Shown piece after piece: positions 1 through 9,364 of a stretch of DNA of 64,000 nt. The translations under genes were made by a program, and so were the position numbers. The stretch spans positions 1 to 64,000 of the forward strand of contig JAIEOV010000025.1 of NCBI GenBank assembly GCA_019750135.1. The letters run 5' to 3'. Origin of the DNA: Reyranella sp. (GTDB lineage: Bacteria; Pseudomonadota; Alphaproteobacteria; Reyranellales; Reyranellaceae). Positions within the stretch are counted from its first letter, which is position 1; the number at the start of each line of letters is the position of its first letter. The notes under the pieces are model-generated. The model worked only from the letters and a program-made list of their open reading frames with translations. It had not been told where the DNA came from and made no database searches.

Positions 1-117
1 CAGCCAGCATCTTGAATCACTTCTCGGCCCTCTTGGGAATCCCCTTCCGATTCGGAATCATCTCATACCGCTCTAGGCCGCGACCAAGTGCAACCGCTAC
101 AGAAAGAAGGCGTCGAC

Positions 118-579
118 ATGTTCGAGCTGACCGTCAATGGAACCAGGCACCAGGTAGACGTCGTTCCGGAGATGCCCCTGCTCTGGGTCTTGCGCGACGA
201 GCTTGGCATCACGAGTCCCAAATACGGGTGCGGCATCGCCCAGTGCGGCGCCTGCACGGTGCAGATCGACGGAGCGGCCGTTCGCTCCTGCCAGGCCCGC
301 ATGGCCGATGTTGCCGGCAAGGCGATCACGACTCTCGAAGCGGTCGGCAACGGAAAGCTGCATCCTGTGCAGGAAGCCTGGATAGAGCATCAGGTGCCGC
401 AATGCGGCTACTGCCAGGCCGGCCAGATCATCCAGGCCATCTCCCTTCTCAAGGCCATTCCGAAGCCGAGCGACCGGGACATCGACGTCGTGATGTCGGG
501 CAACCTCTGCCGCTGCGGAACCTACGAGCGCATCCGTGTCGCGATCCACGCGGCCGCCCGGAAGATGGGAGGGAAGTGA
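118..579 (+). CDS. iorA: (2Fe-2S)-binding small subunit of an isoquinoline 1-oxidoreductase-type molybdenum hydroxylase
   Basis: This 153-aa protein has the two-cluster layout of xanthine-oxidase-family small subunits. Plant-type ferredoxin cysteines lie at C38, C43, C46 and C58, and the helical-domain cluster uses C96, C99, C131 and C133. In this family it passes electrons from the Mo site to an external acceptor. The ATG at 118 is preceded by a purine-rich stretch (AGAAAGAAGG) and begins directly with the ferredoxin fold, so it is preferred over upstream in-frame starts. The stop is followed by the large subunit with a 1-base gap. There is no FAD subunit, as in Ior/aldehyde-type enzymes that donate to cytochrome c. 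The natural substrate cannot be read from sequence. Confidence 0.93.
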   Translation: MFELTVNGTRHQVDVVPEMPLLWVLRDELGITSPKYGCGIAQCGACTVQIDGAAVRSCQARMADVAGKAITTLEAVGNGKLHPVQEAWIEHQVPQCGYCQAGQIIQAISLLKAIPKPSDRDIDVVMSGNLCRCGTYERIRVAIHAAARKMGGK

Positions 580-580
580 C

Positions 581-2839
581 ATGGGCGACAGGCCGACTCT
601 TTCCCGGAGAGCCTTTGCTTTCGGCTCCGTCGCGGCCGCCGGCGGCGTGGCTTTCGGGCATTATGCCCAGGCGCAACAGTCCCCTGCGTCCGCCGCCGCG
701 ACGAATCCGCTGACGGCGGAGCTCGGCCCGAACTCGGTGACGTTCAATCCGTGGGTCGAGATCAGTCCGCAGAAGATCACGCTGATTGCCCAGCATGCCG
801 ACAAGGGCCAGGGCGTCGGCTCCATCCAGCCCCTGATGATCGCCGAGGAGCTGGACGTCGAACCGGGCCAGTTCGAGATCCGTTTCGCCGGTCCCAGTCC
901 CGCCTATTTCAACACCGGCTTTTCCCACGAGCTGGCGCCGTTCATGGCGCCGGACCGAAGCCCGGAAGCCGAGAAGGCGCGCGCGGCCGCGCTGGAATGG
1001 CTGAGGAAGGCCGGCCTGCAGATGACCGGGGGCTCCAGCGTGATCCCCGACACGTTCGACAAGCTGCGCATGGCCGGCGCGGTCGCGCGGGAGACGCTGA
1101 AGGCGACGGCAGCCCGGCGCACCGGAGTCGCGGTCGCCGCCCTGCGCACCCAGGCCGGAAACGTGATCCTGCCGGACGGGACGAAGATTCCCTACGTCGC
1201 GCTGGCGGCCGATGCGGCGAAGATCACGCCGGTCGCGGTCACCAGGCTCCGCGAGCCGTCACAATGGCGATTCATCGGCAAGCCGATGGAGCGGCTCGAC
1301 ATCCGGCCGAAAGTCACCGGCGAAATGAAGTTCGGCATCGACCGGAAGACGGACGGCATGGTGTACGCCGCCGTCAAGCTGAACCCCAACAAGGGGCAGC
1401 CGATCGTGTCGTTCGACGCGAGCAAGGCCCAATCGATGCCGGGGGTCCGGACGATCCTCAAGATATCGAACGGCGTCGCGGTGATCGCGACCAACAGCTG
1501 GTACGCGATGCAGGCGGCCGAGCGCATCGACTGCACCTGGGCGCCGAGCAAATACCCGGCCGAACAGGCCGAGCACTGGAAGGTCGCGGCCTCGTCCTTC
1601 GTTCCGCAGTTCCTCGCCAAGGAATGGCGGCATGACGGCGATGTCGACGCCGGATTGAAGGAAGGGACGCTGGTCGAAGCGGAATATCGCGCGCCCTATG
1701 TCGGGCATCAACCGCTGGAGCCCCTCAACGGCATCGGCATCGTCACCGACAAGGGCATGGAAATCTGGGTCGGGCATCAGACGCCGCAATCGGTACAGGA
1801 CATCGCGGCGCGGGCAATCGGCCTGAAGCCGGAACAGGTGACGTTCCACAACGAGTGGATGGGCGGGAGCTTCGGCCATCGCCTCGAGTTCGAGAATGTC
1901 AGGGTGCTTGCGGAGATCGCGAACCAGATGCGCGGCACTCCGGTGAAGCTCATCTTGTCGCGAGAGGAGGATTTCCGGCAGGACATTCCCCGGCAGATCG
2001 CGATGGGCAAGTACCGGGGAAGCGTCAAGGAGGGAAGGATCGTCGCCGCCGATTTCCAGGTGGCGTCAACGCCGCCCTTCAAGGAACTCCTGGGGAGAAT
2101 GGGTGCGCCGACAAAGGAGCCCGATGGCCAGCTCGCGGTCGGAATCTGGAACCTGTACTACGACATCCCCAACTACCGCGCGAAAAGCTTCGAGATACAG
2201 GGACTGTCGCCGTCCACGACCTGGCGGTCCGTCGGCGCTTCCGCCAACGGCTTCTTCACCGAGGGCTTCATCGACGAGCTGATCCATGCCGCGGGACTGG
2301 ACCCGCTCAGGGCGCGCATCGAGATGTGCAAGATCCCGATCTACCGGAAGCTCCTGGAGACCGTCGGTGAGATGGCGGACTGGAAGGGACCTCTGGGACG
2401 CGGAAAAGGCCGCGGCGTTGCGTTCGTCGAATCGTTCGGGACGGCCGTCGCCGAGATCGTCGAGGTGACCATGACCGACGCCGGCATCAAGATCGACAAG
2501 GTCTGGGTGGCGGCCGATGTCGGCACGGTCGTCGATCCGGTCAATTTCGAGAACCTCGTCCAGGGCGGCGTGGTCTGGGGCCTGGGCCATGCCATGAACT
2601 GCGAGCTCACCTACGCCAAGGGGGGCGTGCAGCAGACCAACTACAATCACCACGAAGCCATGCGCATGTACCAGTGCCCGACGATCGAGGTGCGCGGCCT
2701 GGAGAACGACTATACGGTCAGGGGCATCGGCGAGCCGCCGGTCCCCCCGGCGGCGCCGGCGCTGGCCAATGCCATCTTCGCCGCCACCGGCAAGCGCATC
2801 CGGGAAATGCCTTTCAACAAGTTCATCGATTTCGTCTGA
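581..2839 (+). CDS. iorB: molybdopterin-binding large subunit, isoquinoline 1-oxidoreductase/aldehyde dehydrogenase type
   Basis: This 752-aa protein begins with a twin-arginine signal (RRAFAFGS about residue 10, then an Ala-rich stretch to AQAQQ), so the enzyme is exported folded with its cofactor. The rest is the xanthine dehydrogenase a/b hammerhead plus Mo-binding domains, with motifs such as GGSFGHR about residue 427 and the C-terminal GIGEPPVPP, where the E is the expected active-site glutamate. The ATG at 581 is chosen because it yields the Tat signal and follows the small subunit immediately. It is translationally coupled to iorA and followed 9 bp later by a diheme cytochrome, a plausible periplasmic electron acceptor. 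The family hydroxylates N-heterocycles or aldehydes; the substrate here is unknown. Confidence 0.93.
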   Translation: MGDRPTLSRRAFAFGSVAAAGGVAFGHYAQAQQSPASAAATNPLTAELGPNSVTFNPWVEISPQKITLIAQHADKGQGVGSIQPLMIAEELDVEPGQFEIRFAGPSPAYFNTGFSHELAPFMAPDRSPEAEKARAAALEWLRKAGLQMTGGSSVIPDTFDKLRMAGAVARETLKATAARRTGVAVAALRTQAGNVILPDGTKIPYVALAADAAKITPVAVTRLREPSQWRFIGKPMERLDIRPKVTGEMKFGIDRKTDGMVYAAVKLNPNKGQPIVSFDASKAQSMPGVRTILKISNGVAVIATNSWYAMQAAERIDCTWAPSKYPAEQAEHWKVAASSFVPQFLAKEWRHDGDVDAGLKEGTLVEAEYRAPYVGHQPLEPLNGIGIVTDKGMEIWVGHQTPQSVQDIAARAIGLKPEQVTFHNEWMGGSFGHRLEFENVRVLAEIANQMRGTPVKLILSREEDFRQDIPRQIAMGKYRGSVKEGRIVAADFQVASTPPFKELLGRMGAPTKEPDGQLAVGIWNLYYDIPNYRAKSFEIQGLSPSTTWRSVGASANGFFTEGFIDELIHAAGLDPLRARIEMCKIPIYRKLLETVGEMADWKGPLGRGKGRGVAFVESFGTAVAEIVEVTMTDAGIKIDKVWVAADVGTVVDPVNFENLVQGGVVWGLGHAMNCELTYAKGGVQQTNYNHHEAMRMYQCPTIEVRGLENDYTVRGIGEPPVPPAAPALANAIFAATGKRIREMPFNKFIDFV

Positions 2840-2848
2840 GGGCGGGCC

Positions 2849-3481
2849 ATGAGGAAGACAATTCTGATCGCGCTCACCCTTGCCGGTTCGTCGGTCGTCA
2901 CCCTGACGGGACTCGTCCTGGCCAAGGACGAGCCGAAGGATGCGTTGCCGATGGGCAGCATCAGCCGGGCCGAGGGGCTGCAGGCCTGGAAGAGAATCGA
3001 AGCGGTGGTGACGCATCCACGCTGTGCCAACTGCCATGTCGATGCGAGGGCCATTCCGATCTGGACGCCGGCCGGCGAAGGCAAATCCCGAATCCACGGC
3101 ATGAACATCCGGGGCGGCGAGAGCCGCATCGGCGCGGAAACCGTCCCGTGTTCGACGTGCCACGTCACGTCGACATTGCCGAACCCGCCGGCGCCGGCGC
3201 CGCTGCATGCGGGCATCGACTGGCAGCTCGCACCGGTGGCCTTCATCTGGTTCGGCAAGAGCGGGTCCGAGATCTGTGCCCAGCTCAAGGATTCGAAACG
3301 GAATGGCGGTCGCGACGCAGCCGGCCTCGTCGAGCACCTGAAGCACGACGCGTCGCTGAGCGGCTTCATTCCGAGGGCCTGGGCACCCGGAACAGGCCGC
3401 ACGACGCCACCGGGGACCTTCGAAGATCACGTCAGGGACATGGCTCTGTGGGGAGCAGCCGGGCAACCCTGTCCGGATTGA
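2849..3481 (+). CDS. exported diheme c-type cytochrome partner of the Ior enzyme
   Basis: This 210-aa protein has an N-terminal hydrophobic export signal (about residues 4-25) and two CxxCH haem c sites, CANCH at 59-63 and CSTCH at 101-105. Secreted diheme proteins are common in isoquinoline 1-oxidoreductase operons, where they are thought to take electrons from the Fe-S subunit. The start is the first ATG, 9 bp after iorB, giving a normal signal peptide. There is no resemblance to a standard cytochrome c fold beyond the haem motifs. The operon position supports the electron-transfer role; the physical interaction is inferred. Confidence 0.85.
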   Translation: MRKTILIALTLAGSSVVTLTGLVLAKDEPKDALPMGSISRAEGLQAWKRIEAVVTHPRCANCHVDARAIPIWTPAGEGKSRIHGMNIRGGESRIGAETVPCSTCHVTSTLPNPPAPAPLHAGIDWQLAPVAFIWFGKSGSEICAQLKDSKRNGGRDAAGLVEHLKHDASLSGFIPRAWAPGTGRTTPPGTFEDHVRDMALWGAAGQPCPD

Positions 3482-3491
3482 GGGCGCACGC

Positions 3492-3797
3492 ATGTGCGTG
3501 CCTGCCCGCCTGCTCGGTCTCGTCGCGGTCCTGCTCGACGCCGCGATCGCCGTGCCCGCCCTGGCGCAGGCGGAACCTTCCGCCGCGCGCTGCGCCCAGC
3601 TCGTGGCCTACTACGATCGCTATGGCGTCGGCAGCACGAACTCCGACGGCCGGCGCAATCACACGCGCATGGCAGCGGGCATCGAATGCCGCAAGGACCG
3701 CTATGCCGAAGGCATCTCGACCATCGAGAAGCTGCTGCGCGCCAAGAAGTTCACCGTGCAGCCGCCGGGTCCCGAAGAGCCCGAGCACGACAATTGA
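3492..3797 (+). CDS. small secreted protein of unknown function
   Basis: This 101-aa protein has a signal peptide ending near ALAQA (residues 1-27). The mature part carries two cysteines (CAQLVAYYDRYG and IECRKDRY) and closes with an acidic, Pro-rich tail. It starts 10 bp after the cytochrome stop and is probably the last gene of the ior operon. It resembles small proteins of alphaproteobacteria with no assigned function. The next gene is convergent, with about 50 bp between the stops. Confidence 0.7.
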   Translation: MCVPARLLGLVAVLLDAAIAVPALAQAEPSAARCAQLVAYYDRYGVGSTNSDGRRNHTRMAAGIECRKDRYAEGISTIEKLLRAKKFTVQPPGPEEPEHDN

Positions 3798-3850
3798 GCT
3801 GCGCTGAAGCGCCGAAGCCCACCTGGGATCTCGACGCCGCCGTGACACGA

Positions 3851-5866
3851 CTATCGCAGGAGCGGCGCCTCGCAGCGCTGCTGACGGGCTACCAGAAGAC
3901 CATAGGCCGCAGCGAGCATCCCCGCGGGATTCACTGCCCGCCTCACGAGCGCGCCGAGCGTTGCCAGCCCATGGTTGTCGAGACGCTCCGCATGGACCGC
4001 GATGCCGCGTCCCGCTCCGTCACGAAGCGACTGGGCCAGCGCAGGGCCAGTCTCGGCACAGTCGAGGATCTGTCGCCAAGCCGCTGCCAGCACGGCGTCG
4101 GTGCCACTGCGTGGAACCCGTACGAATCGCCGGCGGCCGTTTCCCCGGAGCCGCGCGAGCCAATCCTGCAGGTACGCCGCGCCTTCGCCGGACCGGTGGG
4201 AATCGGAGCGGTGCCAGAGGGTCAGGTCGATTGCTTCGCCGCTCCCGAAGAGCGTCACCGGGCACACTTCCAGCGCGTCGCCCGCGCGCGTCAACCGGAC
4301 CAGCACCATGCCCTGCCAGGCGCCGCGGACGTTCGCCTCGAGGGCCTCGATCGCGGCAGCCGCCGGCTCCTCGTGATCGAGCGTCAGGGCAAGCCATTCG
4401 CCGGCGGCATCGCGCACCGGCCAGACGAGCTGCTGCGCGAGGTCGTCGAAATACGGCAGTGCGATCGCCGAAGGGGCGATCAGGCAGGCGACCGGCGTCT
4501 CGACCGCCTCGAGGCCGAGACCTGTCTGCCTGAACCAAGCCGTACGCAGATCGCGCCATTCGCGGACGACACAAGGCCAGGCCGGATCGGGGCGCACGTC
4601 CCGCATGCTGATGGTCGCGCGTACGCTCGCGGGAGCGGAAAGCCGGTCGTCGATGGAGCGGCGTGCTCCCTCGAGCGCGATCTGGGCGTGCGCCAGCACC
4701 GCCAGCGGCTCGGCTTGCCACATCGGCTGCACGCGCCACGCCTCGGTGGACCTGAAGGCCGGATCCTGGCCGGCGCCGCGAGCGAGCGTGGTCGAAAGCC
4801 AACGGCCGGTCGCCGGCTCGATGAACCACGCCGTCACGCCGCGCGCACCGGCATCGGTTCGCCAGCGCTCACCGCCGCAGCCGATCAGCTGGAGCGGCGC
4901 GGCGGCGGGTGCGAAGTCGCGCCTCACCTTGCCCGCGAGTCCCAGCAGCCGCTCCGGATCGCCGCCTGCCAGTGCGCGCGTAAGCGCGAAGGCGGTGGCG
5001 GCGAGCTCCAGCATCCGGTCGGGGTCGAAGCCGAGGGCGCGTTGTCGCCGCAGCCGCACCTGCGCCACGATCGCCCGCAACATCGCGGCCAGCCGCGGCA
5101 GGCTGTCGGCGCGCGAGGAGACCGACAGCTCGAACAGCGATTCCTCGAGCGGAAGCGGCGCGAGACTGAAACCGATCGCGGCCACTTCGCAAAGGCTGGC
5201 AGCGACCCGGTCGAGGAACGCGCGGTCGACTTCCACCGCGTCCGGCGTGTCGTCCCTGTCGCCTCCAGCAATTTCTGGCGGCGCGGCCCCGAAACGCCGC
5301 CGCGCGGCGAGCACCGCCGCCGCGTGATAGGCCTTGGCCCGGGTTCCCGCCGCCTTGGAGACGATGCCGTCGAACCCTTGGCCGCGCAGGATACGGACGG
5401 GCTCCTCGAGTTCGGCGAAGCTGACCGCAACGGCGTTGGCCGACAGCTCGACATTTGTAGCTGCGTCCATCAGCTCCAGCGCGGCGCGCCAACTGGCCTT
5501 GCCCGACCAGCGCTCGAGGGCGGCCACATCGATCGCTGCGACGATCTCCTCCGCCCCGCCCCTGGCGTCGCCTTCGGTGGCACACGCCTCAGCCGATTTG
5601 CGCAGGAACAGCACCGCGGCGATACGGTGGCGGCAGACCGCGACCGACTTGCACGTGCAGTCCGCCGCGCGAGGGCCGCTCGTGTCGAGCGTGACCAGCT
5701 TTCCGTCCGCCTCGACCACCGCCCTGCCGTCCCCTGCGGACACCAGGCGCAGCTTGCCGTCCTCGACGTCGCGATGCGCGCGCCGGATCAGGCCCGGGTT
5801 GGCGAGGGCCACGAGCGCGGCGTCGTCGAACGCCGCCAGGCTGGCGCGAAGCGCGGCGTCGATCAC
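3851..5866 (-). CDS. yehQ: SWIM zinc-finger protein, YehQ-like (last gene of the MoxR-vWA operon)
   Basis: This 671-aa protein carries a SWIM motif CxCx5CxH (C70, C72, C78, H80) in its first 90 residues, followed by a long Ala/Arg-rich helical region without a recognisable catalytic motif. SWIM domains bind zinc and mediate DNA or protein contacts. The GTG at 5866 is chosen because it overlaps the stop of the vWA gene as GTGA and the reading becomes protein-like there; the longer in-frame extension reads antisense-like through the vWA gene. The length and the partner genes match E. coli YehQ. The symbol is given by homology of arrangement, and the cellular role is unknown. Confidence 0.85.
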   Translation of the reverse strand: MIDAALRASLAAFDDAALVALANPGLIRRAHRDVEDGKLRLVSAGDGRAVVEADGKLVTLDTSGPRAADCTCKSVAVCRHRIAAVLFLRKSAEACATEGDARGGAEEIVAAIDVAALERWSGKASWRAALELMDAATNVELSANAVAVSFAELEEPVRILRGQGFDGIVSKAAGTRAKAYHAAAVLAARRRFGAAPPEIAGGDRDDTPDAVEVDRAFLDRVAASLCEVAAIGFSLAPLPLEESLFELSVSSRADSLPRLAAMLRAIVAQVRLRRQRALGFDPDRMLELAATAFALTRALAGGDPERLLGLAGKVRRDFAPAAAPLQLIGCGGERWRTDAGARGVTAWFIEPATGRWLSTTLARGAGQDPAFRSTEAWRVQPMWQAEPLAVLAHAQIALEGARRSIDDRLSAPASVRATISMRDVRPDPAWPCVVREWRDLRTAWFRQTGLGLEAVETPVACLIAPSAIALPYFDDLAQQLVWPVRDAAGEWLALTLDHEEPAAAAIEALEANVRGAWQGMVLVRLTRAGDALEVCPVTLFGSGEAIDLTLWHRSDSHRSGEGAAYLQDWLARLRGNGRRRFVRVPRSGTDAVLAAAWRQILDCAETGPALAQSLRDGAGRGIAVHAERLDNHGLATLGALVRRAVNPAGMLAAAYGLLVARQQRCEAPLLR

Positions 5867-6999
5867 GCGATCACGTCCCCGATCCATTCGGCGAACCGGT
5901 CCGGCGTCAGCGCCGCGACGTGCATGCCGCACGCGGCCAGCCGCTCGGCCATGCGCCGGTCGTAGACGGGCGCGGCATCGTCGCTGAGCGCGCCCAGCCC
6001 CAGCAGCGTGACACGCGCCGAGGCCATCCGCCGCGTGGCCGCCAGCATGTGCGGCACCGATCCGCCTTCCTCGAAGTCGCTGACCAGGGCGAAAACGGTG
6101 CGCGTCGGCTGGGTGATCAGCGTCTCGCAATATTCCATCGCCGCAGCGATGTTCGTGCCACCGCCGAGCTGAACCGACATCAGCACCTCGACCGGGTCGT
6201 GCGCCTCGCTGCTGAGATCGACGATCGAGGTGTCGAAGACGATCAGCCTCACCTCGACGGCGGGCAACGTGGTGAGGATCGAGGCCATGACCGCCGCATA
6301 GATGGTCGAGGCCAGCATCGATCCGGACTGATCGACGCACAGGATGATCGTCCAGGGCAGGCGCCGCCGGCTGCGGCCATGGAAGCGCAGGCGATCTGCA
6401 ACGATCACGCCGCGCTCCGCGTCCCAGTTCCTGAGGTTGTCGCGGATCGTGGCACGCCAGTCGAAATTCTGGATCGACTTCAATTGGCTGCGCCGGAAGC
6501 GGTTCGGCCGCCCGGCCAGCGCCGCGTCGACGCGAGGACGCAGCCGGCGGACGATGTCCTCGACGACCTTGCGCGTCACCTCCCGGATCTTCTCGCGCAT
6601 CGCCGGGTTGGCCGCGCCCTTGAAGGCGATCAGCGACTTGAGCAGGTCCTTGCTGGGCTCCAGTGCGTCGAGCACCGCGGGATCGGACAACAGCTCGCGC
6701 ATGCCGAGATTGTCGATCGCGTGCGCCTGCACCGTCTCGCAGACCGACTGAGGGAACAGGTCGCGCAGCTCGCCGAGCCAGCCGAGCGGCGTCAGCTGAG
6801 TGGCATCGAGCGAACCCGTGCGGCCCATCGCCTCCTCGCGGCGCCTGAGGCCGCGCCGCTCCATCTCGCGGGCGTAGAGATAGTCGAGCGCGCGGTCGGC
6901 GCGCCGCTCCGCGTCGCTCATTCCGTCCGCGGGCAGCGAGCGCTCGGCGTAGCGCCCGAGCGCCAGCCGCCAGCGCCGCAGCAGGACGAGGTCGCTCAT
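5863..6999 (-). CDS. yehP: von Willebrand factor A domain protein, YehP-like
   Basis: This 378-aa protein has an alpha-helical N-terminal half and a C-terminal vWA domain with an intact MIDAS signature, DQSGS (D223, S225, S227), followed by later metal-coordinating T and D positions. vWA proteins of this type (CoxE/YehP) work with MoxR AAA+ ATPases, which remodel targets held by the vWA domain through Mg2+. The 378-aa length equals that of E. coli YehP as I recall it. The start overlaps the DUF5682 stop (ATGA at 6996-6999) and the stop overlaps the SWIM start, so the three genes are translationally coupled. Confidence 0.9.
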   Translation of the reverse strand: MSDLVLLRRWRLALGRYAERSLPADGMSDAERRADRALDYLYAREMERRGLRRREEAMGRTGSLDATQLTPLGWLGELRDLFPQSVCETVQAHAIDNLGMRELLSDPAVLDALEPSKDLLKSLIAFKGAANPAMREKIREVTRKVVEDIVRRLRPRVDAALAGRPNRFRRSQLKSIQNFDWRATIRDNLRNWDAERGVIVADRLRFHGRSRRRLPWTIILCVDQSGSMLASTIYAAVMASILTTLPAVEVRLIVFDTSIVDLSSEAHDPVEVLMSVQLGGGTNIAAAMEYCETLITQPTRTVFALVSDFEEGGSVPHMLAATRRMASARVTLLGLGALSDDAAPVYDRRMAERLAACGMHVAALTPDRFAEWIGDVIA

Positions 7000-9359
7000 G
7001 TCACACCGTCCCGCACCAGCACCTCGACCAGCTCGCGGTCGAGCTGGAGATTGAGCGCTAGCTCGGCTTCCGAGATCCCGACGCGCACGGCGACCTGCTC
7101 AGGGCGCGCGCCGATGCGGCTCGCCACTTCCTCGGCCAGCCGGTCGACCTCGCGCGGGTCGAGCGGCATCAGCGCGAGGCGGAGATGCGGCAGCAGCGCG
7201 TGGAATGTCGCGTCGTCGCCGTCCGCGACGACATCGTTCAGCGCCGTGACGATCTCCGCCAGCGTCCACAGCAGTTCGCGCGCGATGGCGATCACGCCGC
7301 CGAGGAATGCCAGGCGCTCGCCCGCATCGACGTAGCCGCTCGCCAACTCGCCGCGCAGCCGCTCGCCCAGCGTGCCCGGATCGTCCTGGCCGTCGATCAG
7401 CGCGAAGGCGGCCAGCGCACCCGCCAGCATCGGCGCCAGCGGCCGCGCCTGCAGCCGGGCGAGCGCCTCGTCGAACAGGCCGATCTCGATTGACGCTCCG
7501 GACGAGCGCGCCAGCTCGATCAGCCCGCGCAGGTCGGAAAGCGCGCCCACGGCGTCGCGGAGCCGCTCCTCGCCGCAATCGGCCAGCTCGGGCAGCAGGA
7601 TCAGCACGCGACGCCAGGCGGCGCCGATCAGGTGGTCGAGCGGGGCAACGTCGGCGATCCCCAGCGCCTCGCGCCCGCGACGCAGCAGCACCAGGTCGGT
7701 CAGCGCAGCCACCACCGAACCGAGCTGCGGATCCTCGATGACCTCGGCTTCGACCAGCGCGAGAATGGCACTCGCCTGCTCGCCGAGACCGGCACGGCAG
7801 GCGGCCGCGAACAGGTCGATCGCCGCCAGCGCGCTTCGTCCCTTGCCCTGCTCCGAAAGCGTCGCCAGCTTCTGCGCGATCACGAAAGCCAGCGCCTCGG
7901 CGAGTGTATCCGCTACCTCGGAAAGCTCGATCAGGCGCGATTCGACGAGCGGCGACCAGCAGACCGACCAGACCTCATGCAGCCGATCGAGCGCGATGTC
8001 GTTGCGAAAGTCCGGACCGGCGGTGCGCCGGCTGAACGGCGCGTCGATCAGCGCCATGGAGTGGCAGAAGCGGCTCGCCGCGCGGTGGCGCGGCTTGCGG
8101 TAGATGTCGAGCTGGCGAGTGCGGCGCTCGCCGTCAGCGACGGTAAAGCCCAGCGACCGTGCCTGCGTACGCACGGCCTCCACCAGCGGCGGCGACTCGG
8201 CGGACGGGGGTACCTCGCCGATCGCCGAGCCGGTCAGCCAGGCGCGCAGCTCACTGAGCAGAGGCACCTGCTCGCCCGGAATCTCGCCCTTGATGAAACT
8301 CGAGCGGATCGCGTCGACAATGTCGTCTCGCGCCGGAAAGGGCCGGCCGCGCAGCATGGCGAGGCGCTCGGCCTGCTCCACGGCATTGGCGATCACCGGG
8401 AAGGACGGCGCTTCGATTCCGCCGGCGGCGCGAAGATACGCCGCGAACCCGCCGATCAACGCCATTGCCAGGCCCTGCCCGCCGCCCGCGCGGGCCTGCC
8501 AGAGCCGACCGTAGAAGCCCGGCAGCGGCAGTCCGGCACCATAGCCGCGCAAGGCATCCAACTGCCGCATGCCATAGCGGATCATGTAGGCACGTCCCTC
8601 GCCCGCGCTGGCCGTGACCGGCTTCTCGCCGGCCGTCTCGAACAGCGCCGGCGCGTGAAAGCCGCCGACCACCACGATGATCGGACCGGACACGGCAGCG
8701 CGCATCTCGGCAAGGATCGCACGCATCTGCGCCTCGCGCGCGAGCGTGCCGTCCTGCTCGATCCGCACCGGATCGGTCGCGGCGCGGATGCACCCGCAAT
8801 AGCGCGCGACATCGGCGAAGAAGCCCTGCCAGTGATCGTCGGCAATGCGCGCTTCGAAGAGCTGGTCCCACACCTCGTTGCCGTCGCGGCAGCCCAGCTC
8901 GCGCGCCAGCGCAGTGACATAGGCGCCGACGTCGAACGGCCGCTCGTCGCCGACCAGCGACCGTGCAGGCTCACCCATCTCGTTGAACAGCATCTCACGC
9001 GAGGTCGACGGCAGGTCGATGAATCGCACAGGCAGCCGCGCCGCCGCGGCCGCCTGCAGCGCGATCAGTTCGGGGCTGTGCGCGCAGAAGGGGAAATAGC
9101 TGGCCACACGCCGCGTCGCCTTCGCTGCCTGGTCCGCCTCCGCCTCGCGCAGCGCGACGATGGCAACCGGTGCGCGGGTGCGCGGATCGCACAACTGCTC
9201 GATCAGCAGATCGAAGTCGCACGGCCCTTCGACCAGGATCGCGGCAGGCTTGACCGCCGCGATCAGCCGCTCGAGCTGCGCCGCGCAGGCCGGGCTGTGA
9301 TGGCGGATCGGCGCCACCCAGAGGTCCCGTGCCGGATCGTGGAGCCGGACGTCCTCCAT
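6996..9359 (-). CDS. yehM: DUF5682 family protein, YehM-like
   Basis: This 787-aa protein has an N-terminal segment with HHSP (residues 20-23), EGPCD (44-48) and further conserved polar residues in the first 280 positions, then a long helical repeat-like C-terminal half. The HH and E-G-P-x-D pattern recalls the TraB/TIKI/EreA-like hydrolase superfamily, which is inference only. E. coli YehM has a similar length and the same neighbours. The ATG at 9359 follows the AAA+ gene stop by 5 bp and starts with a plausible N-terminus; the longer frame overlaps the AAA+ gene. It is probably a cytosolic partner of the MoxR-vWA pair. Confidence 0.85.
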   Translation of the reverse strand: MEDVRLHDPARDLWVAPIRHHSPACAAQLERLIAAVKPAAILVEGPCDFDLLIEQLCDPRTRAPVAIVALREAEADQAAKATRRVASYFPFCAHSPELIALQAAAAARLPVRFIDLPSTSREMLFNEMGEPARSLVGDERPFDVGAYVTALARELGCRDGNEVWDQLFEARIADDHWQGFFADVARYCGCIRAATDPVRIEQDGTLAREAQMRAILAEMRAAVSGPIIVVVGGFHAPALFETAGEKPVTASAGEGRAYMIRYGMRQLDALRGYGAGLPLPGFYGRLWQARAGGGQGLAMALIGGFAAYLRAAGGIEAPSFPVIANAVEQAERLAMLRGRPFPARDDIVDAIRSSFIKGEIPGEQVPLLSELRAWLTGSAIGEVPPSAESPPLVEAVRTQARSLGFTVADGERRTRQLDIYRKPRHRAASRFCHSMALIDAPFSRRTAGPDFRNDIALDRLHEVWSVCWSPLVESRLIELSEVADTLAEALAFVIAQKLATLSEQGKGRSALAAIDLFAAACRAGLGEQASAILALVEAEVIEDPQLGSVVAALTDLVLLRRGREALGIADVAPLDHLIGAAWRRVLILLPELADCGEERLRDAVGALSDLRGLIELARSSGASIEIGLFDEALARLQARPLAPMLAGALAAFALIDGQDDPGTLGERLRGELASGYVDAGERLAFLGGVIAIARELLWTLAEIVTALNDVVADGDDATFHALLPHLRLALMPLDPREVDRLAEEVASRIGARPEQVAVRVGISEAELALNLQLDRELVEVLVRDGVT

Positions 9360-9364
9360 CTTGG